Below the pieces are notes generated by a model, which was not told where the DNA came from, searched no databases, and was given only the letters and a program-made list of their open reading frames with translations. From Echinicola marina (GTDB taxonomy: Bacteria > Bacteroidota > Bacteroidia > Cytophagales > Cyclobacteriaceae): a stretch of 64,000 bases of DNA. The stretch is from positions 2,539,501-2,603,500 of the forward strand of contig NZ_CP080025.1 in the NCBI RefSeq assembly GCF_020463795.1. Direction: 5' to 3'. A program made the position numbers and the translations under genes. This document shows, in pieces, positions 27,276 through 37,569 of this stretch (its first letter is position 1; each line of letters begins with the position of its first letter).

Positions 27276-28310
27276 ATGGACAAGAGAAAACAGTTCGAGG
27301 ATTTTATTGCGGGGAAACTTTCCAATGAGGAAGCAAGGGCTTTTTTGACATGGTTGATGTCTCAGGAAGGAGAGGATGAACTTTCTGCTACCATCGATGA
27401 AGAATGGTCTGAAAGGGCAAAGGAAAGAGAGTATCCGGAATATGATATGGAGAAGCTCTTGAGCAGAACCAAGATAGCAAAAGGAGAAGGGAGTACTTTG
27501 CGCCTTTCTAGGGAAGAAAAGCGGAGTGATCATGCTTCAAAGAGCGGCGCTCATAAATTCCCTTGGTTGAGGTTAGTCGCGGGGTTGGTAATTCTTTTTT
27601 CATTGTCTTTTCTTTTAACTAAATGGGGAGAGGAGCCTGTTACTGAGCCAGACATATCCAGCATAGAGATGGTTACCAGAAAGAATCCTTCTGGAGTTAA
27701 AACACGGATACACTTACCTGATGGTTCTGTGGTTTATTTGAATGCTGAAAGTACATTAAGTTATCCCAAAGATTTTATTAGCCATAGAGAAATTCGCCTA
27801 AGTGGGGAAGCTTTTTTTGAGGTGAAAAAGGATAGTTTACATCCTTTTTCGGTGACCAGTGATCGCTTGACCACGGTGGCCTTGGGGACTACATTTAATA
27901 TTAGGGCCTTTGAATCAGATGGCGCAGTGGAGGTAACCTTGGCAAGTGGAAAGGTGAGGGTAAGTGATTCGCAAACACGCCAATCTTTGACGCTGCTTCC
28001 TGGGGAGGCGGCCAGTATAAAAGCAGGAACTGAGGAATTAGAAAAATATACTGCAGATGTCTCCATGGTCACTCAGTGGGTCAAGGGGATTTTGGTGTTT
28101 AAGAATACCTCATTCAAGGAAATCATCAAAAGGTTAGAGCGCTGGTACGGAGTAGAAATCCATTTACAAGGAGAAATTGCTAATGAAAAATGTTCAGGTG
28201 AATTTATGGAAGGAGAGTCATTGGCAAATGTGCTGAAGGTGTTGAGTTACTCCGTTGAGTTTGAATACAAAATTGAAGGAAATCAAGTGATTATTATCCA
28301 AAACCAATAA
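27276..28310 (+). CDS. FecR-family anti-sigma factor (module 2)
   Basis: A 344-residue single-pass inner-membrane anti-sigma factor. The cytoplasmic part covers residues 1-95, the transmembrane helix about 96-113 (WLRLVAGLVILFSLSFLL), and the periplasmic FecR domain about 125-260 with LPDGSVVYLNAESTLSYP, LSGEAFFEVKKDSLHPF and ALGTTFNIRAF. A DUF4974 domain follows (FKEIIKRLERWYGVEIHLQG). It is expected to hold the upstream sigma until the STN domain of the next gene signals glycan binding. The gap to susC is 158 bp and carries a hairpin. Confidence 0.94.
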   Translation: MDKRKQFEDFIAGKLSNEEARAFLTWLMSQEGEDELSATIDEEWSERAKEREYPEYDMEKLLSRTKIAKGEGSTLRLSREEKRSDHASKSGAHKFPWLRLVAGLVILFSLSFLLTKWGEEPVTEPDISSIEMVTRKNPSGVKTRIHLPDGSVVYLNAESTLSYPKDFISHREIRLSGEAFFEVKKDSLHPFSVTSDRLTTVALGTTFNIRAFESDGAVEVTLASGKVRVSDSQTRQSLTLLPGEAASIKAGTEELEKYTADVSMVTQWVKGILVFKNTSFKEIIKRLERWYGVEIHLQGEIANEKCSGEFMEGESLANVLKVLSYSVEFEYKIEGNQVIIIQNQ

Positions 28311-28345
28311 CGATAACTTATGAAATAGAGCATGTCATGAAAAGA

Positions 28346-28376
28346 ACCTGGAAGGTACTGCTAATACCCTCCAGGT
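28346..28376 (+). promoter_or_regulatory. Hairpin between fecR and susC, module 2
   Basis: ACCTGGA (28346-28352) plus GGTA pairs with TACC plus TCCAGGT (28370-28376), interrupted by a single A/C mismatch, around a 7-nt loop. No U-tract follows. It lies 36 bp after fecR and 92 bp before susC, the same placement as the module 1 hairpin though unrelated in sequence. Confidence 0.6.
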
Positions 28377-28468
28377 AAACATCGAATCAATCAATAGCAA
28401 TGAGAGGGTTTGGCGATGCTCTGTTGCTATGATCAGTTTAATCCAATGTTTCAACTAATTGTAAAATT

Positions 28469-31400
28469 ATGAATAAATACTTACGATTAATAATCATGTC
28501 AACCAAGTACGCTTTGTACGGGTGCTTGATCATGGTTCTTGCTATGTCTTCTGTTGCTGCTGAGTCAGTTAAAGCGCAGGTGAAAAGTATAGATGAGGTG
28601 GTGGTAGAGCTTCACAAATCCGATGTTTCCTTAAAGGAAATTTTGGAAGAAATAGAGCATAAAACCCCATTCCATTTCTTTATGGTGGATAAAGGGATGG
28701 ATACCAACATGAAGATCACCCTTAAAGAAAGAAAATCCACTGTGGCAGATCACTTAAAAGAGATCGCCAAGCAGTCCAAATTGAAATTTAAGCAGGTCAA
28801 TGAGACCATTAGCGTAAATAAATCCGGAAGAAACAAGGCTGTTTTTGTTCAGATAAAACAAATCACCATATCTGGCCGGATTACTTCTGAGAGTGAACCT
28901 GAAGGGATTCCTGGAGTCACTGTTAGGCTGAAAGGAGGAAATACAGGTACTGTTACAGATATCGATGGAAGGTTTACCTTCAATGTCCCTGATGAAAATT
29001 CGATAATCATCATCAGTTCTATAGGTTATAAACCTGTGGAGATTACTGTGGGGAACCAACAGACATTCAATGTACAATTGGAAGAAGATACCAAGGCATT
29101 GGACGAAGTAGTCGTTGTGGGTTATGGAACACAGAAAAAGGTCAACTTGACTGGAGCTGTAAGTCAAGTTACTTCAGAAATGCTAGAAAACCGGCCTGTA
29201 GCCAATATTGGACAAGCGCTTCAGGGTACGATAGCCAATCTAAACGTGGGTATTTCCAATGGTAGTCCTAATACCGTTCCATCGTTTAATGTACGTGGAG
29301 GTACTTCATTTTCAGGGAATTCATTTACCAATGGAAGTCCTTTGATCCTTGTAGATGGTGTAGAGATGGATATTAACCAGCTTAATCCTGAGGATATTGA
29401 AAGTGTTTCTGTCCTTAAAGACGCTGCTTCTGCAGCGATTTATGGGGCAAGGGCTGCCTATGGTGTGATGCTGGTAACCACCAAGAAGGGAGCTAGTGCA
29501 GAGGGAACTAAGGTTACATATAGTAATTCATTTCAGTGGAACAGGCCATCTGCAGTTCCGGACTTGTTAGATGCCTATACTATTCAAGATGCTGCTATCA
29601 AAGCCATTGAACTACAGAATCAAACACCTTCTTCAGATATGCTGGAAAAACGGGATAGGATCAAAGCATATATGGATGATCCTAATAATATGGACCCGTA
29701 TTACATGGATGAAGGAGGTAATATCATTTGGATAGGAAATACAAGACCATATGAAGAGGCGTTGAGGAGTTCATCTCCCATGCAAAAGCATAACCTGAAT
29801 CTTTCGGGAGGCACTAAGAAAACATCCTATTATGCTTCTTTGGGATATCAGGGGCAAGAAGGTCTGTATAAAATCAATACGGATAAATTTCAGCGATACA
29901 ATATGATGCTAAACGTAAGTTCAGAGGTGTCGGATTGGTTTTCGGTAGATTTTAGAACTTCTTATAGCAAGTCTAATTATTCAGAGCCTGTTAGCCCCGC
30001 GGGTAAAGGAGGTTGGTGGACGGCCATGTCCCAAGAGGCCGGAAGAAATATCAATATGCCTGTCATGACCCCAGAAGATTCACCTGTCGGGGCCATGTAT
30101 ACGGATAATATACTTTCTTTTATGGACTATGGGTCCAGGAATAATGAGAACAAAGAGCATATATTAATGGCAGTGGCGCCAACCATCCACTTGCTAAAAG
30201 GATGGGATATTAAGGCGAATATCTCCTATAAATCATATGATTTTAGAAGAAAGCAGTTTATTCCTGAGTTGGAGCGAATTGATAACAGGTGGGATGCTCC
30301 TACCACGGTACACACTAATCCAAGTTCTGTACAAAGATGGAGTCAACACTCGGATCAATACACAATAAATGTGTTCTCGGATTATTCATTGAACTTGGAT
30401 AAACATGAATTTTACCTGCTTGGTGGTTTTAACCAAGAATGGTATGAGTATGATTATTTGGGTGGAAGGGGTGAGCAAATCTTGACACCTTTCATCCCGG
30501 TGATCAGCCAAACTTTAGGCAATGAATATGCTTATGACAGTGAATCACATTGGGCAATTAGAGGAGCTTTTTATCGATTCACTTATAATTATGACAATCG
30601 ATACCTACTTGAATCAAATGGGCGATATGACGGTACGTCCCGTTTTCCTACAGATAGGCGGTTCAAGTTTTTCCCTTCTTTGTCAGGTGCTTGGAGGATT
30701 TCAGAGGAAGACTGGGCTTCAGGTTTGAAACCCCTGGTAAATGAATTGAAGTTAAGAGCTTCATATGGTAGTTTAGGAAACCAAAACGTGGCCAATTATA
30801 TCTATGTACCTTCTTATGGCACGATTGCACAAGTCAGCTATATCTTTAACAATAATCGTCCGGTAGGGATTACCCCTCCTGGTTTGGTGGATGCCAATTT
30901 GACTTGGGAAACCGCAACGACAATAGATTTCGGTGTTGACGTGGCCTTGTTTGACAAGTTGGATGTTTCCTTTGACTGGTACGAAAGGTCTACTTCCGAT
31001 ATTTTGGTAGCTGGAGATAAGTTTCCTGCAGTATTAGGTACAGGAGCTCCTACTAAAAACTCTGGAGAGATGAAAACCACTGGTTGGGAATTGACCACCA
31101 AATGGAGAGATAAACTGGATAATGGTTTAAGGTATGATATTGCTTTGAACTTAAGTGACTATCAAAGTGAGATAGTGAGCTTCGACGGTAATCCTAATAA
31201 TCTATTAAGTGGTCTCTATGTGGGACAAAAAATGGGGGAAATCTGGGGCTATGAAACTGAGGGGATATTTCAGACCCAAGAACAAATAGATAATGCACCT
31301 AGCCAAGAATTGATCAATTCAGGCTTATGGTATCCTGGCGATGTACAGTATAAGGATGTCAACGGTGATGGAGAGATAGGACCAGGAGCAAGTACAGTGG

Positions 31401-31900
31401 ATGATGCTGGAGATAGAAGAATAATTGGTAACAATACTCCTAGGTATCGGTTTGGTGTTAACATGAATGCCTTTTGGAAAGGGTTTGACCTCAATGTGTT
31501 TTTCCAAGGTGTTGCTAAAAGAGATGTTTGGATAGGAAACAACCTGTTCTGGGGAGCGATCGCTGGAGGTTCGGGTACATATGAAGTGTATAATAATTCA
31601 TGGACGCCAGAAAGAACAGATGCTTATTTCCCTGCTTACAGAGGTAGTGGAGCCAATAGACAAGTACAAACTAGGTACTTGCAAGATGCATCTTATATCA
31701 GATTGAAAAATTTGACCTTAGGCTATACGCTTCCGGCATACCTGACAGAACGAATAAATTTGGACAAAGTAAGGGTGTATACCTCAGCCTACAATATTTG
31801 GGAAGGAACCAAGGTGCCGGATACATTTGACCCAGAGGTTCTAAGTGGTAATTATCCTATGCTTAGATCCATGGCGATAGGTCTTCAAGTTACATTTTAA
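28469..31900 (+). CDS. SusC/RagA-family TonB-dependent outer-membrane receptor (module 2)
   Basis: A 1143-residue oligosaccharide importer. A signal peptide precedes ESVKAQ; ATGs at 28469 and 28496 (MSTKYALYG) are both possible starts. The STN domain lies near residues 45-115 (LKEILEEIEHKTPFHFFMVD), the carboxypeptidase-D-like domain at about 130-210 (ITISGRITSESEPEGIPG), and then the TonB box and plug (DEVVVVGYGTQKKVNLTGAV, VRGGTSF, DAASAAIYGARAAYGVM). The barrel ends in aromatic AIGLQVTF, as expected for BAM-dependent insertion. The STN domain marks it as a signalling receptor. susD begins 18 bp downstream, so the pair is co-transcribed. Confidence 0.96.
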   Translation: MNKYLRLIIMSTKYALYGCLIMVLAMSSVAAESVKAQVKSIDEVVVELHKSDVSLKEILEEIEHKTPFHFFMVDKGMDTNMKITLKERKSTVADHLKEIAKQSKLKFKQVNETISVNKSGRNKAVFVQIKQITISGRITSESEPEGIPGVTVRLKGGNTGTVTDIDGRFTFNVPDENSIIIISSIGYKPVEITVGNQQTFNVQLEEDTKALDEVVVVGYGTQKKVNLTGAVSQVTSEMLENRPVANIGQALQGTIANLNVGISNGSPNTVPSFNVRGGTSFSGNSFTNGSPLILVDGVEMDINQLNPEDIESVSVLKDAASAAIYGARAAYGVMLVTTKKGASAEGTKVTYSNSFQWNRPSAVPDLLDAYTIQDAAIKAIELQNQTPSSDMLEKRDRIKAYMDDPNNMDPYYMDEGGNIIWIGNTRPYEEALRSSSPMQKHNLNLSGGTKKTSYYASLGYQGQEGLYKINTDKFQRYNMMLNVSSEVSDWFSVDFRTSYSKSNYSEPVSPAGKGGWWTAMSQEAGRNINMPVMTPEDSPVGAMYTDNILSFMDYGSRNNENKEHILMAVAPTIHLLKGWDIKANISYKSYDFRRKQFIPELERIDNRWDAPTTVHTNPSSVQRWSQHSDQYTINVFSDYSLNLDKHEFYLLGGFNQEWYEYDYLGGRGEQILTPFIPVISQTLGNEYAYDSESHWAIRGAFYRFTYNYDNRYLLESNGRYDGTSRFPTDRRFKFFPSLSGAWRISEEDWASGLKPLVNELKLRASYGSLGNQNVANYIYVPSYGTIAQVSYIFNNNRPVGITPPGLVDANLTWETATTIDFGVDVALFDKLDVSFDWYERSTSDILVAGDKFPAVLGTGAPTKNSGEMKTTGWELTTKWRDKLDNGLRYDIALNLSDYQSEIVSFDGNPNNLLSGLYVGQKMGEIWGYETEGIFQTQEQIDNAPSQELINSGLWYPGDVQYKDVNGDGEIGPGASTVDDAGDRRIIGNNTPRYRFGVNMNAFWKGFDLNVFFQGVAKRDVWIGNNLFWGAIAGGSGTYEVYNNSWTPERTDAYFPAYRGSGANRQVQTRYLQDASYIRLKNLTLGYTLPAYLTERINLDKVRVYTSAYNIWEGTKVPDTFDPEVLSGNYPMLRSMAIGLQVTF

Positions 31901-31918
31901 TCCAAAAAAGTCTCAATC

Positions 31919-33700
31919 ATGAAAAAAATATATATCGTAATAACATGCTTTGCAGGTCTCCTTTGGGGGTGTAATGATGAATTCATGGAACGTTACCCCT
32001 TGGACCAGATCAGTGATGAAAATTTCTGGAGGACAGAGCAGGATCTAGAGTTGTATTGTAACAATTTCTACCCTACTTACATTAAAGGTTTCGGCTCTGG
32101 TTGGGGAACAAATTCTGTAGCTCCCTATGGTTATAATGAAGCTATTGCATATGGTGATGTGATTACTGATAATGGAGCACCTCAATCCTATTCAAAAGTT
32201 ACTGCTGATCAATATAATGGTCATATCAGTGGAGGAAGTGGAAGTGGTGGATGGAGCTGGAGTGATATGCGAGAATTTAATTATTTCTTGGATAACTATC
32301 AGAGAGGTGATATAGATCCTGCGGTTAGAAATGTATATGCAGGGGAAATCTTGTTTTTCAAGGCCTGGGATTATTTCAAAAAGGTAAAGACCTTTGGGGA
32401 TGTGCCATGGTTGACACATGTGGTGCAAACCAATTCACCTGAGTTATTGGCACCGAGGACGCCAAGAGCAGAAGTGATGGATTCTGTATTGCACATTTTG
32501 GATAAGGCAATAGGGTACCTGCCCGAAAAAGGTACGGAAAAGCCAGATCGTTTGAACAAAGATGTGGCTTTGCATTTAAAGTCTAGGATCTGTCTTTATG
32601 AAGGGACCTATAGAAAATACCACACAGAATTGGGATTGGATGAGACTAAGTTCTTGGAGGAAGCAGTTGACGCAGCAGAAAAATTGATGGGAGGCACTTA
32701 TAGCCTTTATTCAACAGGTGATGCTGTCAATGATTACAACGATCTTTTTGCCACATATAGTTATGATGGGAACCCAGAAGCTATACTATGGAAAGAATAT
32801 TCAGAAGATCTAACCATGGGAGTAGCTTTTAGTCGTTATTATGCCCAGAATTTACGTCATAGACATGGAGCGACGAGGTCATTGGTAGATGAGTATCTCT
32901 GTGAAGATGGGTTGCCTATTGCTGTTAGTCCATTGTTCATGGGGAAAGATTCCATCCAGCGAGAAATGATGAATCGTGACCCAAGATTACCTCAGACAGT
33001 TGCAAATTTCGGGACCTATAACCTTCAAGCAGGTGTCCAAGGGGCGAATAATGCTCCTAAACCAAATATTCCAGGACTTAATGGGAATAAATGTCCTACT
33101 GGTTACAGAGTGGCTAAATGGTTTTTGAATGATCCTGCAGATTGGGATCGTGTAACTAATGGGATGCAAGCGGCATTGGTGTTTAGGTATGCTGAAGTAC
33201 TATTGAACTATGCAGAAGCCAAATATGAGTTAGGTCAGCTTGATCAGGCCGTGTTGGACGAGACGGTTAATGCGATTCGTGAAAGAGTGGATATGCCTCC
33301 TTTGGTAATGGGGAATATTCCTGAAGATCCAATTATGGATGGAAATTACGCCACGTATTGCAGTTATGTTCCAGAGCCTGTTTTGCGAGAAATTAGAAGA
33401 GAAAGAAGGGTAGAATTGGCTTTTGAAAGTTTCAGATGGGATGACTTAATGAGATGGAAGGCTGGCCGTTTCTTAGAAATACCAGTTGAGGGAATCAAGT
33501 TTGTACAGGAGCAATTCCCAACTGTAGTAGTGGATAAAGATGTCTTTTTGAGTGAAGATGGCTATATCTTGCCTTACTACCAAACACTTCCTGACGGACG
33601 AAAATTTGATGAGGAGAAACAGTATCTTTTCCCAATTCCAATAGAGGATCTGGTATTGAACCAAAATCTCGAACAAAACCCTGGATGGGAGTCCAACTAA
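31919..33700 (+). CDS. SusD/RagB-family glycan-binding lipoprotein (module 2)
   Basis: A 593-residue surface lipoprotein. The lipobox LLWGC gives lipidated C18, followed by NDEF, the acidic signature of surface export. Family blocks include AGEILFFKAWDYFKKVKTFG, FRYAEVLLNYAEAKYELG, REIRRERRVELAFESFRWDD and the closing LFPIPIEDLVLNQNLEQNPG. The protein should pair with the SusC just upstream. A very strong terminator 28 bp after the stop separates it from the glycosidase genes, so those are probably transcribed from their own promoter or by read-through. Confidence 0.95.
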   Translation: MKKIYIVITCFAGLLWGCNDEFMERYPLDQISDENFWRTEQDLELYCNNFYPTYIKGFGSGWGTNSVAPYGYNEAIAYGDVITDNGAPQSYSKVTADQYNGHISGGSGSGGWSWSDMREFNYFLDNYQRGDIDPAVRNVYAGEILFFKAWDYFKKVKTFGDVPWLTHVVQTNSPELLAPRTPRAEVMDSVLHILDKAIGYLPEKGTEKPDRLNKDVALHLKSRICLYEGTYRKYHTELGLDETKFLEEAVDAAEKLMGGTYSLYSTGDAVNDYNDLFATYSYDGNPEAILWKEYSEDLTMGVAFSRYYAQNLRHRHGATRSLVDEYLCEDGLPIAVSPLFMGKDSIQREMMNRDPRLPQTVANFGTYNLQAGVQGANNAPKPNIPGLNGNKCPTGYRVAKWFLNDPADWDRVTNGMQAALVFRYAEVLLNYAEAKYELGQLDQAVLDETVNAIRERVDMPPLVMGNIPEDPIMDGNYATYCSYVPEPVLREIRRERRVELAFESFRWDDLMRWKAGRFLEIPVEGIKFVQEQFPTVVVDKDVFLSEDGYILPYYQTLPDGRKFDEEKQYLFPIPIEDLVLNQNLEQNPGWESN

Positions 33701-33728
33701 TAAACTTTAGCAAGTTAGGGCTGATAGA

Positions 33729-33762
33729 GTAAGAAGAGGCAATTTTGCCTCTTCTTACTCCT
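33729..33762 (+). terminator. Rho-independent terminator after susD, module 2
   Basis: A perfect 14-bp stem, GTAAGAAGAGGCAA and TTGCCTCTTCTTAC with a TT loop, is followed by TCCTTTT. Confidence 0.9.
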
Positions 33763-33980
33763 TTTATTGATTTATCAAATAAATATCATTTTTCACGGGG
33801 AACCATGAGGGGTTGGGATGATGAAAAAGCTGTTTTATACTTATGACAATCAGTCTTAGTTATTGTCTAGTAAATGATAATAAAGTGTCTTTGATACTTG
33901 CTGAGGAAAATGAGCAAAATGTATTTTGGGTTGTAGGCATAGAGAACTTGTTTTACAGCCTTTTTCAATTAAGCGAATAA

Positions 33981-36083
33981 ATGAATTATTTAAAGAGCCA
34001 AAAGGGTAACTTAATACCTAAACCAACTTTATTCTCAAGTATTCTAATCATTTTCATACTATTAGGAAGCGCTTCGAGTTTATTAGCCCAAGGGCGAAAG
34101 GAAATTGATTTTAATCAGGAGTGGCTTTTTAAGAAAGGAGCCAATGATTATGATAAGGGTGTTTCTTTTGCCCTGGAAGAATGGAAGGAAGTGACTGTTC
34201 CTCATACCTATAATAGTGAGGATATGCAGCTGGGCAAGGATTTTTATACAGGGGACGGTTTTTATCAGAAAATATTCACAGTAGCAGATTCTCTGAAGGA
34301 AAAGCGTTTGTTTCTCCGTTTTGAAGGAGTAGGTTCAGTAGCTGAGGTTTATGTCAATGGCCGTTTTTTGGGAGAACATAAGGGGAGCTATTCGGCATTT
34401 GCCTTTGAGATTAGCCATTCTGTAAACTATGGTGAAAAAAACACCATCCTGGTAAAGACCAATAATGAGGCAAGAAAAGATGTTTTGCCGGTTAATCATT
34501 TTTTGTTTCCTATCTATGGGGGGATTTATAGACCTGTATCACTTATTATCACCGATAAGGTGAACATCAAGGTGACCGATCATGCTTCTCCAGGAATATT
34601 TATTCGTCAAAAAAATGTCTCAGCCAAGCAAGCAACTCTGAGAGTAAAAGCAAAACTTGAGAATAAGGAAAATACTTTTAGGCATGTATTACTCCGTACG
34701 GAGGTGAAAAATGCAGATGGCAAAAGTGTTAAGGTCATTGAGGAACCCCTGTCAATCAGTCCACAAGGTGTGACTTTGGGAGAGCAGGAATTGATAATTA
34801 AGCAACCGCACCTTTGGCAAGGTGTTGAAGATCCGTACTTATATACGCTCACCACATCATTGATAGATGGGGATCGTGTGCTTGATGCGGTGACCCAGCC
34901 TTTAGGAATAAGATCGGTTGAAATTAAGGCAGGCAAGGGAGTCTTTTTAAACGGAAAGGCTTATCCAATGCATGGTGTTACCAGACACCAGGATCGATGG
35001 GGGTATGGTAATGCACTCAGTAGGTCACAGCATTTGGAAGATATGATGTTGATTAAAGAAATCGGTGCGACCACGATACGTTTGGCCCATTATCAACAGG
35101 CAGAAGATATGTACGCTATAGCAGATAGTTTAGGCTTTTTGATTTGGGCAGAAATTCCTTTTGTTAATACTTACACCTTAGAGGAAGCTGCAAATGCCAA
35201 GCAACAAATGACGGAACTGGTCCGTCAGAATTTTAACCATCCTTCCATCTATATTTGGGGCATTCACAATGAAGTGTATTCCAAAACGGAAGATGAGTAT
35301 GTGGCGGTGCTGTCAAGGCAACTTAATGATCTCGCCAAAACCAATGATCCGGACCGGCCTACCGTAGCTGTAAGCGGCTATGGAGAAATGTGGCGCCCAG
35401 CCAATCTGGCCACTGATGTGCAAGGGATGAATCGTTACTATGGCTGGTATGAGGGAAAGATTGGAGATATGAAACAATGGGTACAAGGCTTGGAAGAAGC
35501 GTATCCTGAGCACATTGTAATGCTTGCAGAATATGGAGCAGATGGTAATATGGATCAAGGAGCTGAAAAATTACCTGAAAGCAGGAATCCTGTCAGTGGA
35601 AAGTTTTTTCCTGAAAACTATCAAACCGAAACTCATATTCAACAGTGGGCCATTATAGAGGACCATCCCTATATAACTGCCTCCTATTTGTGGAATATGT
35701 TTGAGTTTGCTGTGCCCATGTGGAACCGCGGTGGGGTGAATGCAAGAAACCTCAAAGGCCTGATTACTTTTGATCGGAAAAGAAAGAAAGACAGTTTTTA
35801 CTGGTACAAAGCCAACTGGAATCCTGAACCGATGATCCACTTGGCCAATAGCCGTGATAATAAACGTACTGAAGCAAATACTACAGTGCAGCTTTTTACC
35901 AATTTATCTTCTGTGGAGCTGACAGTCAACGGGCAGAAAGTTGCCAAGGAACTGGAGGGTGTCAATTCACATCACAAAAAGTTTGAGGTAAGCCTTCAAA
36001 AAGGAAATAATATAATTGTTGCGGAAGGACAGGATGATGCAGGCAATGTGATTTCAGATAAAATGGAATGGATACTGGATTGA
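33981..36083 (+). CDS. Glycoside hydrolase family 2 (beta-galactosidase/glucuronidase-like)
   Basis: A 700-residue secreted or periplasmic exo-glycosidase, with a signal peptide ending near LLAQ (residue 36). The GH2 jelly-roll sugar-binding domain covers about 40-200 (WKEVTVPHTYN, RLFLRFEGVGSVAEVYVNG), an Ig-like sandwich about 200-310, and the TIM barrel about 315-610. The acid/base is E431 (GIHNE) and the nucleophile E517 (LAEYGADG). A short DUF4982-like C-terminal domain follows. A beta-galactosidase or beta-glucuronidase activity is likely; it is much shorter than the LacZ-type enzyme downstream and not its duplicate. The gene heads a run of two fucosidases beginning 31 bp after it. Confidence 0.9.
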   Translation: MNYLKSQKGNLIPKPTLFSSILIIFILLGSASSLLAQGRKEIDFNQEWLFKKGANDYDKGVSFALEEWKEVTVPHTYNSEDMQLGKDFYTGDGFYQKIFTVADSLKEKRLFLRFEGVGSVAEVYVNGRFLGEHKGSYSAFAFEISHSVNYGEKNTILVKTNNEARKDVLPVNHFLFPIYGGIYRPVSLIITDKVNIKVTDHASPGIFIRQKNVSAKQATLRVKAKLENKENTFRHVLLRTEVKNADGKSVKVIEEPLSISPQGVTLGEQELIIKQPHLWQGVEDPYLYTLTTSLIDGDRVLDAVTQPLGIRSVEIKAGKGVFLNGKAYPMHGVTRHQDRWGYGNALSRSQHLEDMMLIKEIGATTIRLAHYQQAEDMYAIADSLGFLIWAEIPFVNTYTLEEAANAKQQMTELVRQNFNHPSIYIWGIHNEVYSKTEDEYVAVLSRQLNDLAKTNDPDRPTVAVSGYGEMWRPANLATDVQGMNRYYGWYEGKIGDMKQWVQGLEEAYPEHIVMLAEYGADGNMDQGAEKLPESRNPVSGKFFPENYQTETHIQQWAIIEDHPYITASYLWNMFEFAVPMWNRGGVNARNLKGLITFDRKRKKDSFYWYKANWNPEPMIHLANSRDNKRTEANTTVQLFTNLSSVELTVNGQKVAKELEGVNSHHKKFEVSLQKGNNIIVAEGQDDAGNVISDKMEWILD

Positions 36084-36114
36084 TGATTTGAGTCCAATTT
36101 TAATTGATATAGAG

Positions 36115-37569
36115 ATGAGTTTAAGGAGATTCGTATTAGGTACATTATTGTTGCTGTCGGTGATAAGTGCAGAAAAGGTACAGGCTCAAATTCCGCATAG
36201 TCAACCAAGGTCTTCAGTGGCCCTGGATCATGGTTCACATCGGTTGGGGAGAAGGACAGACCAGATGATGGAAAGATGGAGGAACTATGGTTTAGGACAA
36301 TTTATCCATTGGGGAGTCTATTCGATTACGGCTGGTAGATGGGATGGAAAAGATTATCCGGGTGCTTCTTCCTGGATTCGTTCGTGGTCAGAAATGCCCA
36401 AAGAGGCTTATGATCAGTTGTACCAGCAGTTTAACCCAGATCGTTTTGATCCAAAATCATGGGCAAAGCAAGCTAAAACCATGGGGGCAAAATATATGAT
36501 CATTACGACCAAGCACCATGATGGTTTTTGTTTATGGCCAAGTAAATACACCAAATACGACATAGCGAGCACGCCTTATAAGCAAGATCTTATTGGTCCC
36601 ATGGTGGAGGCTTATGAGGCAGAAGGGATTGATGTATACTTATATTTTTCGGTGATGGATTGGAATCATCCAGGATTTAGAACGGAACTGAAAACTTCTA
36701 AAGACCGGGAAGCATATGAGGAATTCAAGACCTTTACCCGAAATCAAATTCTGGAATTATTGGAAAGATATCCAAACACTAAAGGAATTTGGTTTGATGG
36801 AACTTGGGATGCCGCTTGGAAAGAACAAGCTGTCTTTGCGGATAAATTGGAAACGGAAATGAGGGAAATGATACCAGGGATCATCATAGGAAGCAGATTT
36901 CGACCGGATGATTATGGCAATAGACATTTTGATAGCAATGGTGATTTGATGGGAGATTATGAGCAAGGTTGGGAAAGAAAGTTGCCTAAGACGATAGAAG
37001 AGGTCAAAGGAAATGATTGGGATTGTGTGATGACAGTTCCTGAAAATCAATGGGGATATCATTATGACTGGAAAGGCCATGTAAAGAGCAGTTTTGAATT
37101 GATAGAAATGTTGGTGAGGTCGGTTTCTTTGGACGGGAATTTTGTCTTGAATTTCGGTCCTGACAGGTATGGTGAATTTAGACAGGAAGAAAGGAAACTA
37201 TTCGCAGAGATTGGAGATTGGATGGAGGCGAACCAAGAAGCTGTTTACGATTGTGGTTACTTAAACTGGGAAAAGCAGGACTGGGGCTATTATACACAGG
37301 ATAGGAACACTGGAAAGATCTATATGGTCGTGTTCAATATGCCTATCAATGGCGCTTTGAGGGTCAAGACTCCTGAAAAAGTTCAACTGGACAAGGTTTA
37401 TGGATTAAAAGATCCTAGTAAGGTCTATGTTCCAGAGGAGATACATAAAGATGAATATTTTGTTCATTATCCAGTGGAGAAATCTTCGGGATCTCCGTTT
37501 GTGCTCGTTATTGAGTCATCTTTAGTGGATAAAGAAGGTGGAAAGGCCTATCAAAAACCAAAGACCTGA
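36115..37569 (+). CDS. GH29 alpha-L-fucosidase, copy 1
   Basis: Exo-enzyme removing alpha-L-fucose by a retaining mechanism. I start at ATG 36115 (484 residues), which gives a clean signal peptide MSLRRFVLGTLLLLSV..VQAQ; the open frame reaches a TTG at 36088. GH29 blocks are FGLGQFIHWGVYS-like GLGQFIHWGVYS, MGAKYMIITTKHHDGFCLWP, and the nucleophile region IWFDGTWD with D228. The C-terminal beta-sandwich includes NFVLNFGPDRYG and YMVVFNMPINGALRVKTP. It is separated by 187 bp from a closely related second copy. The signal peptide lacks a lipobox, so it is likely periplasmic. Confidence 0.93.
   Translation: MSLRRFVLGTLLLLSVISAEKVQAQIPHSQPRSSVALDHGSHRLGRRTDQMMERWRNYGLGQFIHWGVYSITAGRWDGKDYPGASSWIRSWSEMPKEAYDQLYQQFNPDRFDPKSWAKQAKTMGAKYMIITTKHHDGFCLWPSKYTKYDIASTPYKQDLIGPMVEAYEAEGIDVYLYFSVMDWNHPGFRTELKTSKDREAYEEFKTFTRNQILELLERYPNTKGIWFDGTWDAAWKEQAVFADKLETEMREMIPGIIIGSRFRPDDYGNRHFDSNGDLMGDYEQGWERKLPKTIEEVKGNDWDCVMTVPENQWGYHYDWKGHVKSSFELIEMLVRSVSLDGNFVLNFGPDRYGEFRQEERKLFAEIGDWMEANQEAVYDCGYLNWEKQDWGYYTQDRNTGKIYMVVFNMPINGALRVKTPEKVQLDKVYGLKDPSKVYVPEEIHKDEYFVHYPVEKSSGSPFVLVIESSLVDKEGGKAYQKPKT

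Noticed and set aside
36088-36114. Upstream TTG starts for copy 1 fucosidase (and likewise at 37745, 39518 and 6604 for other genes)
   Set aside because: In each case an ATG a few codons later gives a standard signal peptide start, so the longer versions are open-frame extensions.
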